DNA of 37,589 nt from an uncultured Eubacteriales bacterium (GTDB taxonomy: Bacteria > Bacillota > Clostridia > Peptostreptococcales > Anaerovoracaceae): the NCBI GenBank assembly GCA_900315485.1, contig OMZI01000026.1:1-37589 (forward strand), read 5' to 3'. Shown piece after piece: positions 7,195 to 14,899 of the stretch (within the stretch, counting starts at the first letter, position 1; the number at the start of each line of letters is the position of its first letter). Below the pieces are notes generated by a model. That model searched no databases and had not been told where the DNA came from. It was given only the letters and a program-made list of their open reading frames with translations. The translations under genes and the position numbers were made by a program.

Positions 7195-8337
7195 CTAGGA
7201 TGTCAGAAGACCTGCTGCGATCAGCATCGGCACGAGGAAGAGGAGGTTTATGAGAGTAAATCCCAGGATGTATCTGAGGGGACTTGAATTCTTCACCTCA
7301 GTGTACTTCTTGAACGAGATGAGGTTGGCCATTGAGGCGATGAGAGTTCCGAGGCCGCCGAGATCGGTGCCCAGCGCAAGCAGGAAGTATTCATCCGTGA
7401 AACCGGACAGAAGTATCGATGCCGGAGCATTGCTTATTATCTGACTTGCAGCGACGGATACCATCAATTCATTCCCGGAAACGATCGATGTCAGGGCATC
7501 ATCGAGCGCCTGTATGCGTCCGAGATTTCCGACGAGAATAAACAGAAACATGAACGTAAAGAGCAGGCTGTAATCAGTCTGCTTTACTGTTTTGCGGTCA
7601 AAAACCAGGATGGCTGCCAGAACGGAGGCGAGGGCATAGTAATATCTGAAAAAGCCGAATACCGGAAGAAGACTGACTACGAAAAGCGCTGCATACATCA
7701 TGATAAGCGAAGTGTCTTTTCCGCTGAACTTTATTTCTTTGCTGTAAGGTCTCTGGATAATAGATTCGTTCTCAATGGTGAACAGGAAGGTGAAAATCAC
7801 CAGAAGTATGCCTGCCAGCACAAAATACGGCAGCATCATGAAAATAAACTCCACGGCCCCTGTACCGCTGTGCTCATTCATGAGGCCGAAGAGATAGATG
7901 TTGTGAGGGTTGCCCACAGGTGATATCATGCTGCCCATGTGGGCGGCGATCGTCTGAAGGGAAAGGACCGGTATCATGTACTTGCGCAGCCCTGCATATT
8001 CAAGCACGAATATGGTGAACGGAACGAATGTTATCAGTGCTACGTCATTTGTGATGAAAGGCGAAAAAAGAAAGCACAGGCTGACAAGCACGAGCACGAC
8101 ACTTCTGGCGTGACTGCGTTTCTTCAGAAGCTGCCTGCCGAAATATCTGAATATGCCAAGCTCCCTGAGCCCTGTCATGACCAGCATGAGACACATAAGA
8201 GTACTCAGGGTAGACCAGTGTATGTAACCTGCATAATGACGGTCCGGCGGCACGGCAGCCATGGAGACGGCTGCGAGCAGTGCAGATATGACGAGGACGA
8301 TCTCGTTTTTTACAAATGATTTGATGCGTTTCTGCAT
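7195..8337 (-). CDS. Ion-transporter-superfamily permease (SLC13/ArsB-NhaD type)
   Basis: A 380-residue polytopic membrane protein with about 10-11 hydrophobic segments. Motifs of the superfamily with two inverted halves are visible. FSPFITNDVALITFVPF and MISPVGNPHNIYLFG are in the first half; SQIISNAPASILLSG and TDLGGLGTLIASMANLISF are in the second. The paired SPVGNP and SNAPA loops are the re-entrant ion-binding loops. The substrate (dicarboxylate/citrate, arsenite or Na+/H+ exchange) cannot be told, and no ars partner is nearby. It is alone on the minus strand between plus-strand units, with a GAGAGGG site before its ATG. Confidence 0.82.
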   Translation of the reverse strand: MQKRIKSFVKNEIVLVISALLAAVSMAAVPPDRHYAGYIHWSTLSTLMCLMLVMTGLRELGIFRYFGRQLLKKRSHARSVVLVLVSLCFLFSPFITNDVALITFVPFTIFVLEYAGLRKYMIPVLSLQTIAAHMGSMISPVGNPHNIYLFGLMNEHSGTGAVEFIFMMLPYFVLAGILLVIFTFLFTIENESIIQRPYSKEIKFSGKDTSLIMMYAALFVVSLLPVFGFFRYYYALASVLAAILVFDRKTVKQTDYSLLFTFMFLFILVGNLGRIQALDDALTSIVSGNELMVSVAASQIISNAPASILLSGFTDEYFLLALGTDLGGLGTLIASMANLISFKKYTEVKNSSPLRYILGFTLINLLFLVPMLIAAGLLTS

Positions 8338-8483
8338 GAAAATTTTACCCTCTCTCTTTTACCACGCAGTTGCCAATTCTATCACGGAAAAAGCGGAAAT
8401 GCCACCATGAGAAGGGCGGAAATGCAGTCATTTTCGCTGAGGACTGCGGCAGCCCTTTTGTATGTGATTATGGATATCGTATG

Positions 8484-8492
8484 TGCTATAAT
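8484..8492 (+). promoter_or_regulatory. Extended -10 promoter for the hydrolase gene
   Basis: TG-C-TATAAT is a perfect extended -10 element with no strong -35. The predicted start of transcription, near 8499, leaves a leader of about 47 bases to the ATG at 8546. It also makes an in-frame upstream ATG at 8504 an unlikely start. Confidence 0.6.
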
Positions 8493-8545
8493 AAATTCCG
8501 AAAATGATAACAGTGACAGCAGCGCAATATGCCGAGGTGGTTCAC

Positions 8546-9532
8546 ATGACTAAGAAAGATTTCTATTATCCTTCTGCTGACGGAAGGACTAAGATACATG
8601 CGATCAGATGGGAGCCGGAAGGGGCACCTGTCGCAATCGTCCAGATCATCCACGGGATGATAGAATTCATCGACAGATACGATGAATTTGCCACATATCT
8701 TGCAGAGCACGGATTTCTTGTAACGGGCGAGGACCATCTCGGACACGGAGAGTCCGTCATATCCGACAAGTACCACGGATACTTCGGAGAGAAGGGCAAT
8801 GAGTGGGTCATCGCAGACATCCACCACCTCAGGCAGATGATGCAGGAGGAATTCCCTGACAAGAAATATCTGATGCTCGGCCACAGCATGGGATCGTTCC
8901 TCGTCCGCCAGTACATAACTGAGCAGGATGCGGAATATGCAAAAGGTCTCAGCGGCGTGGTCATAATGGGAACAGGCTGGACACCTAACGCAGTATCCGG
9001 AATAGCCAAGACTCTGGCTAAGCTGCTTGGTACTGACAAGGTGGGAAAGACTGCCGAGACGATAGACAAGATGGCATTCGGTGCTTATCTCAAGAAGATA
9101 GACAATCCGAGGACAGTGTCAGACTGGCTCACCAAGGATACTGAGATAGTAGACCAGTACAGGGCCAATCCGTGGAACACTTTCCACTTCACACCTAATG
9201 CGTACTACCATATGTTCGCAGGCATGCAGAAGGCGCATGACATAAACCGCATGAAGAAGCTGCCTGCAGGACTCCCGCTTCTGTTCACATCGGGTGCTGA
9301 AGACCCGGTCGGAAACTGGGGTGAGGGCGTAAGAAAAGCGTTCATGGTATATACCGAGAATACCGAATGCAAGGTGGATATAAGACTGTACGATAATGAC
9401 AGGCATGAGATCCTGAACGAGACGGACAGAGCCAACGTTTTCGCCGACCTGCTTGCTTTCTTCGAGCACTGCCTCGGAGATTATCAGGAGACCTTCGGAG
9501 TCGTACCTATGGATTCCGCATACGAGTCATAA
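8546..9532 (+). CDS. Alpha/beta hydrolase, lysophospholipase/monoacylglycerol lipase-like
   Basis: A 328-residue serine hydrolase of the Hydrolase_4 type. The oxyanion-hole segment is VQIIHGMIEFIDRYDEFA, EDHLGHGES follows, and the nucleophile elbow is LGHSMGSF (Ser114). The acid is probably the Asp in SGAEDPVGNW and the base the His in YDNDRHEILNE. Such proteins usually act on monoacylglycerols or lysophospholipids in the cytoplasm; the real substrate is unknown. The start is placed at the ATG with GAGGTGG just upstream, 42 bases inside the longest frame. It is the first gene of a plus-strand run continuing with a prepilin peptidase. Confidence 0.85.
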   Translation: MTKKDFYYPSADGRTKIHAIRWEPEGAPVAIVQIIHGMIEFIDRYDEFATYLAEHGFLVTGEDHLGHGESVISDKYHGYFGEKGNEWVIADIHHLRQMMQEEFPDKKYLMLGHSMGSFLVRQYITEQDAEYAKGLSGVVIMGTGWTPNAVSGIAKTLAKLLGTDKVGKTAETIDKMAFGAYLKKIDNPRTVSDWLTKDTEIVDQYRANPWNTFHFTPNAYYHMFAGMQKAHDINRMKKLPAGLPLLFTSGAEDPVGNWGEGVRKAFMVYTENTECKVDIRLYDNDRHEILNETDRANVFADLLAFFEHCLGDYQETFGVVPMDSAYES

Positions 9533-9576
9533 TAAGCTGCTTCAATTATTTCACCATGCCGGGAGGCACTGAAGAC

Positions 9577-10341
9577 ATGACATATTCAGTTAATATCGCA
9601 ATCAGAATAGTGACAGCCATAATACTTGCCGTTTTCTTCGGAAGCGGCAGTGTTGTGGCTTTCAATAATATAAGGGCAAAATGGTTCGAGGACTATGATG
9701 AGAACGATCCTGCGAAGGAGATAACAGGCACACCGAGAAGGATCCTGCCGCCAAAGCTCGTTGAAGCGGACAATGCCGGAAGGCAGAGGCTTCCGAGTAC
9801 ACCGTGGAAGTACGCGTTTACGGGATATTTCGGCATATGCGGGATATATCTTGCCGTAAGGGGAGGAGGCATAGCATTTGAGATAGCTGTCCTCTGTGTC
9901 CTGTTTGTGGTCCTTGAGATGGCCATATCCGATCAGCTGTACAGCGTGGTGCCTGACCAGTTCAGCATCGCTCTTGCCGTGACCTCGATCGCATTCATCA
10001 CATACCATGAAGAATGGTGGGAGCCGCTGGCCGGAGCCGGACTCGGACTTGCGATTTCTCTGGCTATACTCGGTATAGGGATGCTGCTGTTCAGGTCAGG
10101 CTCAATAGGAGGCGCTGATATCAAATTCTTTACCTGCTTCGGCCTTATAGCGGGAAGGCAGGGAATAGTGATAATATACATACTGACGACCCTTCTGTTT
10201 GCCGTGCAGTCCGCCATAAGGATCGCGACAGGCAGAGGAACAATTAAGGACAGGGCACCGATGATGCCTGCTGCATGCGCGGCAGTGACGGTGTATTTCA
10301 TGTTCCTGTGGAACACAGGAGATCTTATATTTCATCTGTAG
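9577..10341 (+). CDS. A24-family prepilin peptidase (type IV leader peptidase)
   Basis: A 254-residue membrane aspartyl protease that removes the short basic leader of type IV pilin-like proteins. The two catalytic Asp motifs are visible: SDQLYSVVPDQFS and GGADIKFF. About seven hydrophobic segments are present. The N-terminal cytoplasmic loop lacks the paired Cys motifs and methylase domain of PilD-type enzymes, so this is a cleavage-only type. The start is set at ATG 9577, which has GGGAGG 10 bases upstream, rather than 9556. No pilin or secretion ATPase is in the window, so its substrates lie elsewhere. It ends 5 bases before truA. Confidence 0.85.
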   Translation: MTYSVNIAIRIVTAIILAVFFGSGSVVAFNNIRAKWFEDYDENDPAKEITGTPRRILPPKLVEADNAGRQRLPSTPWKYAFTGYFGICGIYLAVRGGGIAFEIAVLCVLFVVLEMAISDQLYSVVPDQFSIALAVTSIAFITYHEEWWEPLAGAGLGLAISLAILGIGMLLFRSGSIGGADIKFFTCFGLIAGRQGIVIIYILTTLLFAVQSAIRIATGRGTIKDRAPMMPAACAAVTVYFMFLWNTGDLIFHL

Positions 10342-10346
10342 ACAAA

Positions 10347-11123
10347 ATGGGCAAGAATGTACTGATCAGAATAGAATACGACGGGACGAACTTCTCCGGC
10401 TGGCAGAAGCAGCCTAAGGCGAGGACTGTGCAGGGTGAGATAGAGCACGTCCTTAAGTACATCGCAATGGAAGACGTCAACATACACGGCACGAGCCGCA
10501 CGGACGCGGGAGTGCACGCTCTCGGGCAGTGCGCGAGCTTTGACTGGAACTGCAACATGCCTGTAGAGAAGCTGTCTGAGGTAATGAACAGAAGGTTCGG
10601 AGCAGGAGGGACCGGAAGGTCGGGAGCTCCGGGGGATATACGTATCCTGTCTGCAGAGGTGATGGATGATGATTTCCATGCAAGGTATTCATGCAGAGGA
10701 AAGACGTACAGATACCTCATAGATAAGACAGGTGACATATTCAGGCGGAACTTAGCTTTCCAGTATCCTGATGCGGACAGACTTGATATAGATGAGATGA
10801 GAAAGGCTGCTGCACACATAGTAGGAACGCACGATTTCAAGTGCTTTGAGACATCCGGCGGGACACCGAGAGAAACAACAGTGAGAACTGTTTCTTCACT
10901 GGAGATATCCGAAGACAGCGAGACCATCACCATAGAGATAACAGGAGACGGGTTCCTGTACAACATGGTCAGGATCATCGTCGGGACGCTCGTGGAAGTC
11001 GGCATCGGGAAGAAGGCCGCAGATGACCTGCCTGCGATCATAGAGAGCCGCAGCAGAGGCAATGCAGGATTCACCGCACCGCCGCAGGGATTGTATCTTA
11101 AGGAGATATATTTCCTTGGATAA
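10347..11123 (+). CDS. truA: tRNA pseudouridine(38-40) synthase
   Basis: A 258-residue TruA that isomerises uridines 38-40 of the tRNA anticodon arm. The opening NVLIRIEYDGTNFSGWQ and SRTDAGVHALGQ, with catalytic Asp53, are diagnostic. HDFKCFETSGG and FLYNMVRIIVGTLVEVG in the C-terminal half match the family. Its length is normal, with a Gly-rich loop insert (RRFGAGGTGRSGAPG) at about residues 83-97. No clear ribosome site precedes ATG 10347, and the previous stop is 5 bases away, so translation is probably coupled to the prepilin peptidase. Confidence 0.95.
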   Translation: MGKNVLIRIEYDGTNFSGWQKQPKARTVQGEIEHVLKYIAMEDVNIHGTSRTDAGVHALGQCASFDWNCNMPVEKLSEVMNRRFGAGGTGRSGAPGDIRILSAEVMDDDFHARYSCRGKTYRYLIDKTGDIFRRNLAFQYPDADRLDIDEMRKAAAHIVGTHDFKCFETSGGTPRETTVRTVSSLEISEDSETITIEITGDGFLYNMVRIIVGTLVEVGIGKKAADDLPAIIESRSRGNAGFTAPPQGLYLKEIYFLG

Positions 11124-11140
11124 ATAATAAGGAGAGAGAT

Positions 11141-11914
11141 TTGTACAAGGTAAGTATCGACAAATTTGAGGGACCTTTTGACCTGCTCGTATACCTCCTG
11201 GAGAATGCCAAGATGGACATATATGACATCAAGGTCTCGGAAATAACAGAGCAGTACATCAGCTATCTCAAGGAGATGGAGGATCTTAATATTGAGGTGG
11301 ACACTGAGTTCATCGTCCTTGCCGCCGTGCTCATCAGGCTGAAGTCGCACATGCTGCTGCCGAGAGTCACAGAGACTGGCGAGATAATGATCGAGGAAGA
11401 TCCGAGAGAAGAGCTGAAGGGCAGACTTCTTGAATACGTGCGGACGAAAAAGCTCGCGGAAATGCTTGCTGAGCGTGAAGAGTACTTCATGGCCGTTCAC
11501 GAGAAGCCTGCAGAGGACATGTCTGAGTACACCGAGAATCCTGATGAGATACTTTCAGTATCTGATGAGCAGATGGTGAATGCATTCATAATGTTCCTGA
11601 CGCGCAAGAAGAAGGTAGAGGAGGTTTCCGAAAGGTATCAGAGAGTAAGACGCCGCAAGGAGACCATCGAAGCCAGGATAGAATACATGACCGACAGGCT
11701 TGAGCGTAAGTTCAGGGAAGGCAAAGGAAGGGTATCATTTACCGAGCTTCTGCCTGAGAAAGCCGACAGGTTCGATATAACTCTCTCATTCATGTCGCTC
11801 CTCTCAATGATCAGGAATCAGGGATATGATGCCGAGCAGAAGGAGAATTTCGGAGAGATAACCGTTAAGAGAAAGATAGATGCTGTGACCGGAAAGGAGC
11901 AGATGGATGTATAG
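11141..11914 (+). CDS. scpA: Segregation and condensation protein A (kleisin), TTG start
   Basis: A 257-residue kleisin of the SMC-ScpAB condensin, which compacts and segregates the chromosome. The N-terminal helical domain starts FEGPFDLLVYLLENAKMDIYDI, the SMC-neck-binding signature. The middle is charged and ScpB-binding, and the C-terminal winged helix ends FGEITVKRK. The start codon is TTG (11141) with a good AAGGAG 6-8 bases upstream; no ATG occurs before the conserved opening, so the rare start is well supported. It overlaps scpB by 8 bases. smc is not in the window. Confidence 0.94.
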   Translation: MYKVSIDKFEGPFDLLVYLLENAKMDIYDIKVSEITEQYISYLKEMEDLNIEVDTEFIVLAAVLIRLKSHMLLPRVTETGEIMIEEDPREELKGRLLEYVRTKKLAEMLAEREEYFMAVHEKPAEDMSEYTENPDEILSVSDEQMVNAFIMFLTRKKKVEEVSERYQRVRRRKETIEARIEYMTDRLERKFREGKGRVSFTELLPEKADRFDITLSFMSLLSMIRNQGYDAEQKENFGEITVKRKIDAVTGKEQMDV

Positions 11915-12509
11915 CAGAAAGACAATGAAATCGGCGCTCGAAACAATGATGTTCATGTGGGGAGAACCGCTTGAAGTAAAGGATGCTGCGGCTGTGCTCG
12001 ATGAGGAGAAGAGCGTGGTAAGAGAGCTTTTCAGGGAACTTCAGACAGAATACGAGCAGGAAGGACGCGGCATCAGGATACGCGAGGCTGACGATGCGTT
12101 CGGATATGTAACACACATAGAGAACGATATCTTTGTCAGAAAGCTGTGCACGCCGGTCAGAGTAAAGAGACTGTCGCAGGCAGCGCTTGAAGTTCTGGCC
12201 ATCATAGCATACAGGCAGCCTGTTACCCGTTCTGAGATAGATTCGATCAGAGGCATCAAGAGCGAAAGGGTCATAGACGGACTCATCGACAAGGGGCTCG
12301 TTGAAATAAGCGGCAGATCAGAAGGCATCGGCAGACCGCTCATATATGTTACGACGCGGGAGTTCCTCAAGAAGTTCGGCTTTGCCTCACTCAAAGACCT
12401 GCCGGAGGTACCTGAATATGAAGAACTGAGAAGGACACCTGAGGAAGAGGCCGGATACGGGCAGATGATGATCGATTTTGAAGGACAGGAAGAAAGCAAT
12501 GAGAATTAA
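11907..12509 (+). CDS. scpB: Segregation and condensation protein B
   Basis: A 200-residue partner of ScpA with two tandem winged-helix domains. SALETMMFMWGEPLEVKDA starts the first. SQAALEVLAIIAYRQPVTRSEIDSIRG is the highly conserved second-domain segment, and GRPLIYVTTREFLKKFG closes it. The acidic tail (about 170-200) is typical. It overlaps scpA by 8 bases and the next gene by 11, so all three are translationally coupled. Confidence 0.95.
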   Translation: MYSRKTMKSALETMMFMWGEPLEVKDAAAVLDEEKSVVRELFRELQTEYEQEGRGIRIREADDAFGYVTHIENDIFVRKLCTPVRVKRLSQAALEVLAIIAYRQPVTRSEIDSIRGIKSERVIDGLIDKGLVEISGRSEGIGRPLIYVTTREFLKKFGFASLKDLPEVPEYEELRRTPEEEAGYGQMMIDFEGQEESNEN

Positions 12510-13200
12510 TCAGTATATAGCATCGGCCGGCATCACAAGCAGGCGCAAGGCCGATGAGATGATAGAAGAAGGCAGAGTCAGGATCAACGGCGCGGTGCTC
12601 CTCAACCCGGGATACCACGTGCAGGACGGCGATGTGGTCGAGGTGGACGGAGCCAGGATACAGCCTGAGCAGAAGAAGGTCTACTATCTTCTGAACAAGC
12701 CTGCGGGATATGTGACATCGACAGCTGACAAGGAGGGCCGCCCGGTCGTAACAGATCTGGTGCCTGACAGCGTCAGGGTATTCCCTGTAGGCCGCCTGGA
12801 CTACAACACAACAGGACTCCTCATCCTTACCAATGACGGGGACCTGTCCAACAAGCTGATGCATCCTTCGCACGGCTTTGACAAGAAGTACCTCGTCAGA
12901 GCCAACGGTATCGTGACGCTCGCAGAGGCAAAACGCCTTGAAGAGGGCGTGGATATCGGAGGATTCGTGACATCGCCTGCGGAGGTCCATCTCATAAAGC
13001 ATGACCGCAATTCCACGATCGCTGAGATCACTATCCACGAGGGGAAGAACCGTCAGGTCCGCCGCATGTTCAAGGCGGTAGGGCATCCGGTGCTTGAGCT
13101 GAGCAGGATAGGTCTCGGAAATCTCACTATAGGCAAGCTTGCACAGGGACAGTGCCGCAAGCTGAGCCCTGCGGAAGTGGAATACCTCAAGAGAGTATAG
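12499..13200 (+). CDS. RsuA/RluB-family rRNA pseudouridine synthase
   Basis: A 233-residue pseudouridine synthase with an N-terminal S4 RNA-binding domain (MRINQYIASAGITSRRKADE, 1-60) and a catalytic domain containing VGRLDYNTTGLLIL (catalytic Asp101). KNRQVRRMF is the characteristic C-terminal motif. In the scpA-scpB-rlu arrangement common in Bacillota this gene is usually RluB, which modifies 23S rRNA; RsuA or RluF specificity cannot be excluded. ATG 12499 with AGGAAG upstream was chosen; an in-frame TTG at 12478 is a less likely start. Confidence 0.92.
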   Translation: MRINQYIASAGITSRRKADEMIEEGRVRINGAVLLNPGYHVQDGDVVEVDGARIQPEQKKVYYLLNKPAGYVTSTADKEGRPVVTDLVPDSVRVFPVGRLDYNTTGLLILTNDGDLSNKLMHPSHGFDKKYLVRANGIVTLAEAKRLEEGVDIGGFVTSPAEVHLIKHDRNSTIAEITIHEGKNRQVRRMFKAVGHPVLELSRIGLGNLTIGKLAQGQCRKLSPAEVEYLKRV

Positions 13201-13230
13201 AGAATCAACAGTAACAACGGAGAGCGTGCA

Positions 13231-14523
13231 ATGGGACTCAGTCTTGTCGAAGGAAGACTTTCAGACAGATACAATCATTTTGCAGAATATGAATTCGAAT
13301 CCTGTCAGGCCACGGATACGAGGCTGATGGGCGTTGTTGCCATGAAGATAACCTGGCGCGGCAGGGACAAGGCCCGCGCAAGATATTTTCAGGTCATCCA
13401 TCTTGATTACTCGGAGTACGGCATTGACGAGTACCTCGAGTTTGAATGCATCCCGGGAACGGATACATACAAGGACAACAAGGAGGACATGAATTACTAC
13501 TGGCAGCACTTCACGGGAGTGATGGGCGGCAAGGTCGTCAGCATTCCTGCGGAGACCATGATGAAGCTCATAGAGATGGCGCTGCCGCTTGCCTCCGAGG
13601 GGATCGACCGCGAATATGACGATGACGAAAACCGGGAGTTCAGGGCATATGCCGTCATGAGGCTCGGGCTCATGAAGAAAGAGCTCGAGAGGCACGGATA
13701 CAGCGCTGAAGGCTGCGGTCCCGAGGCTGCCATGAGAGCTGTCACGCCGCAGAAGCTGGCTACATGTGAGACGATCAATTACTTCATCATGAGGCTTGTA
13801 GACAGAGACTTCGATGCGGCGGCCATGCTGTCATATATCGACCGCAGCGAACTCGAGAATAGCGAACTTGCGGAAGCGGGGATACAGACTCTTGTCAGGA
13901 GCAGGATAAAGAAGAGCGACCAGGAGAAGGACGTGCCTTCGGACGGGAAGTCTTTCCCTTACAGGTGCAGGATCACCACTCTCGGAAGAGACGGATACTA
14001 CCACGCTACATTCGTGATATATCTGAGCGGTGACTACAGGTCGAAGGACCCGTTCGTCACTCAGCTGGACATAGGCTCGGTGGTCAGACTGTCCGAGTAT
14101 GAATCAGCGATCCAGGTGGCCAGGAGAGAGTACATCACGGTGTTTGAATGCCCGGACAACATCCTCAACGGATTCGACGGCAGGAACATCGCACCGCTTA
14201 TCTCGGCGGACCAGTCGATAGTTCCCAACGGGTGGCTGTACACCATCTACAACAAGGACAACTCGCATGTCAACAAGAGCGACTACAGACTCGGCGATGA
14301 TGTGTACGGATATGCACTTCTCTCCATAGGAGGGGAGTTCGTGCTGATGAGCAATGAGATGACAAGGATAAGCATGCTGGACAATGCCACAGCGATGTCA
14401 TTGTATGCTCCGTACCTGAAGCTGAGCGGCAGGTTCATGATCGAAACACCGATTTTCCACACGCTCTGCCACACGCATGGGGCATACTTTGCAGACCTCA
14501 TCGAGCAGAATCCGGAGAGCTGA
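13231..14523 (+). CDS. Uncharacterised 430-residue soluble protein
   Basis: I do not recognise a family. The protein has no signal peptide, membrane segment or obvious catalytic motif. It is acidic and looks globular, with a helical middle (about 130-215, rich in Glu, Arg, Leu) between two beta-rich, aromatic parts. Notable segments are HFTGVMGGKVVSIPAETMMKLI (shown from about 89, with a Gly-Gly turn), YHATFVIYLSGDYRSK, and near the end FHTLCHTHGAYF, whose two His and one Cys could bind metal. A GGAG site lies 8 bases before the ATG. It follows the pseudouridine synthase by 30 bases and is probably the last gene of the truA-scpAB unit. Composition matches its neighbours, so recent transfer is not indicated. 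Confidence 0.8.
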   Translation: MGLSLVEGRLSDRYNHFAEYEFESCQATDTRLMGVVAMKITWRGRDKARARYFQVIHLDYSEYGIDEYLEFECIPGTDTYKDNKEDMNYYWQHFTGVMGGKVVSIPAETMMKLIEMALPLASEGIDREYDDDENREFRAYAVMRLGLMKKELERHGYSAEGCGPEAAMRAVTPQKLATCETINYFIMRLVDRDFDAAAMLSYIDRSELENSELAEAGIQTLVRSRIKKSDQEKDVPSDGKSFPYRCRITTLGRDGYYHATFVIYLSGDYRSKDPFVTQLDIGSVVRLSEYESAIQVARREYITVFECPDNILNGFDGRNIAPLISADQSIVPNGWLYTIYNKDNSHVNKSDYRLGDDVYGYALLSIGGEFVLMSNEMTRISMLDNATAMSLYAPYLKLSGRFMIETPIFHTLCHTHGAYFADLIEQNPES

Positions 14524-14675
14524 TGCTTTTGTAAGATCGTTCAAGAAATGACATACTGATATATACAAAAAACAAGATACTTAACATAAAAAAATTATCA
14601 GGAAGGTTTTGTTCGTTTTTTGAGGAAGATTTTTCAACACGACTCAAAGTGCTGAAAAACGCCTATGTGCAGAGT

Positions 14676-14733
14676 TTTTCCACATGGTTTGTAAAAATCG
14701 TATACATTTTTATCCACTTATCCATGTGGAAAA
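14676..14733. repeat. 12-bp inverted repeat formed by DnaA-box-like sites
   Basis: TTTTCCACATGG (14676-14687) is the exact reverse complement of CCATGTGGAAAA (14722-14733). Each arm contains a one-mismatch DnaA box, so two boxes face each other, with two further boxes at and next to the right arm. Confidence 0.6.
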
Positions 14734-14746
14734 CTTCAGGCTCTGA

Positions 14747-14766
14747 AACGTTGAAATTTCAACGTT
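14747..14766. repeat. Perfect 20-bp palindrome
   Basis: AACGTTGAAA is followed at once by its reverse complement TTTCAACGTT, with no spacer, and a further GTTGAAACG follows. It looks like a protein-binding site rather than an RNA hairpin, since there is no loop. It lies between the paired DnaA-box-like sites and the perfect box. Confidence 0.6.
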
Positions 14767-14899
14767 GAAACGATTTTAATCCATATGTCAACAGGATTTA
14801 TCCACAATTTTTGATCAGCTGAAAAGACGGATTTTGTTCGATTTTGTGAAACGCTTTTAAAAATCCGTGAAACACGCAGAAAGAAGGCCTTTTGAGACA

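Larger units (their letters stand above)
14524..14899. other. AT-rich non-coding segment with DnaA-box-like cluster
   Basis: About 375 bases without a gene and much richer in A and T than the flanks. The first half (14530-14640) has A and T runs resembling an unwinding element. The second half has a perfect DnaA box TTATCCACA (14798-14806) and near-matches TTATCCACT (14710-14718), TTATCCATG (14718-14726), TTTTCCACA (14676-14684) and TTTTCCACA on the minus strand (14725-14733). A 20-bp perfect palindrome lies among them. The segment may be an origin-like or DnaA-titrating locus, or a regulatory region. Genes on both sides run plus, which argues against the main chromosomal origin. Confidence 0.55.

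Noticed and set aside
9577-10341. A type IV pilus or competence locus around the prepilin peptidase
   Set aside because: No pilin, secretion ATPase or other pilus gene is nearby; the neighbours are housekeeping genes.
14524-14899. Calling this segment the chromosomal origin
   Set aside because: DnaA boxes alone are not enough. dnaA and dnaN are absent and genes on both sides run in the same direction, unlike a bidirectional origin.
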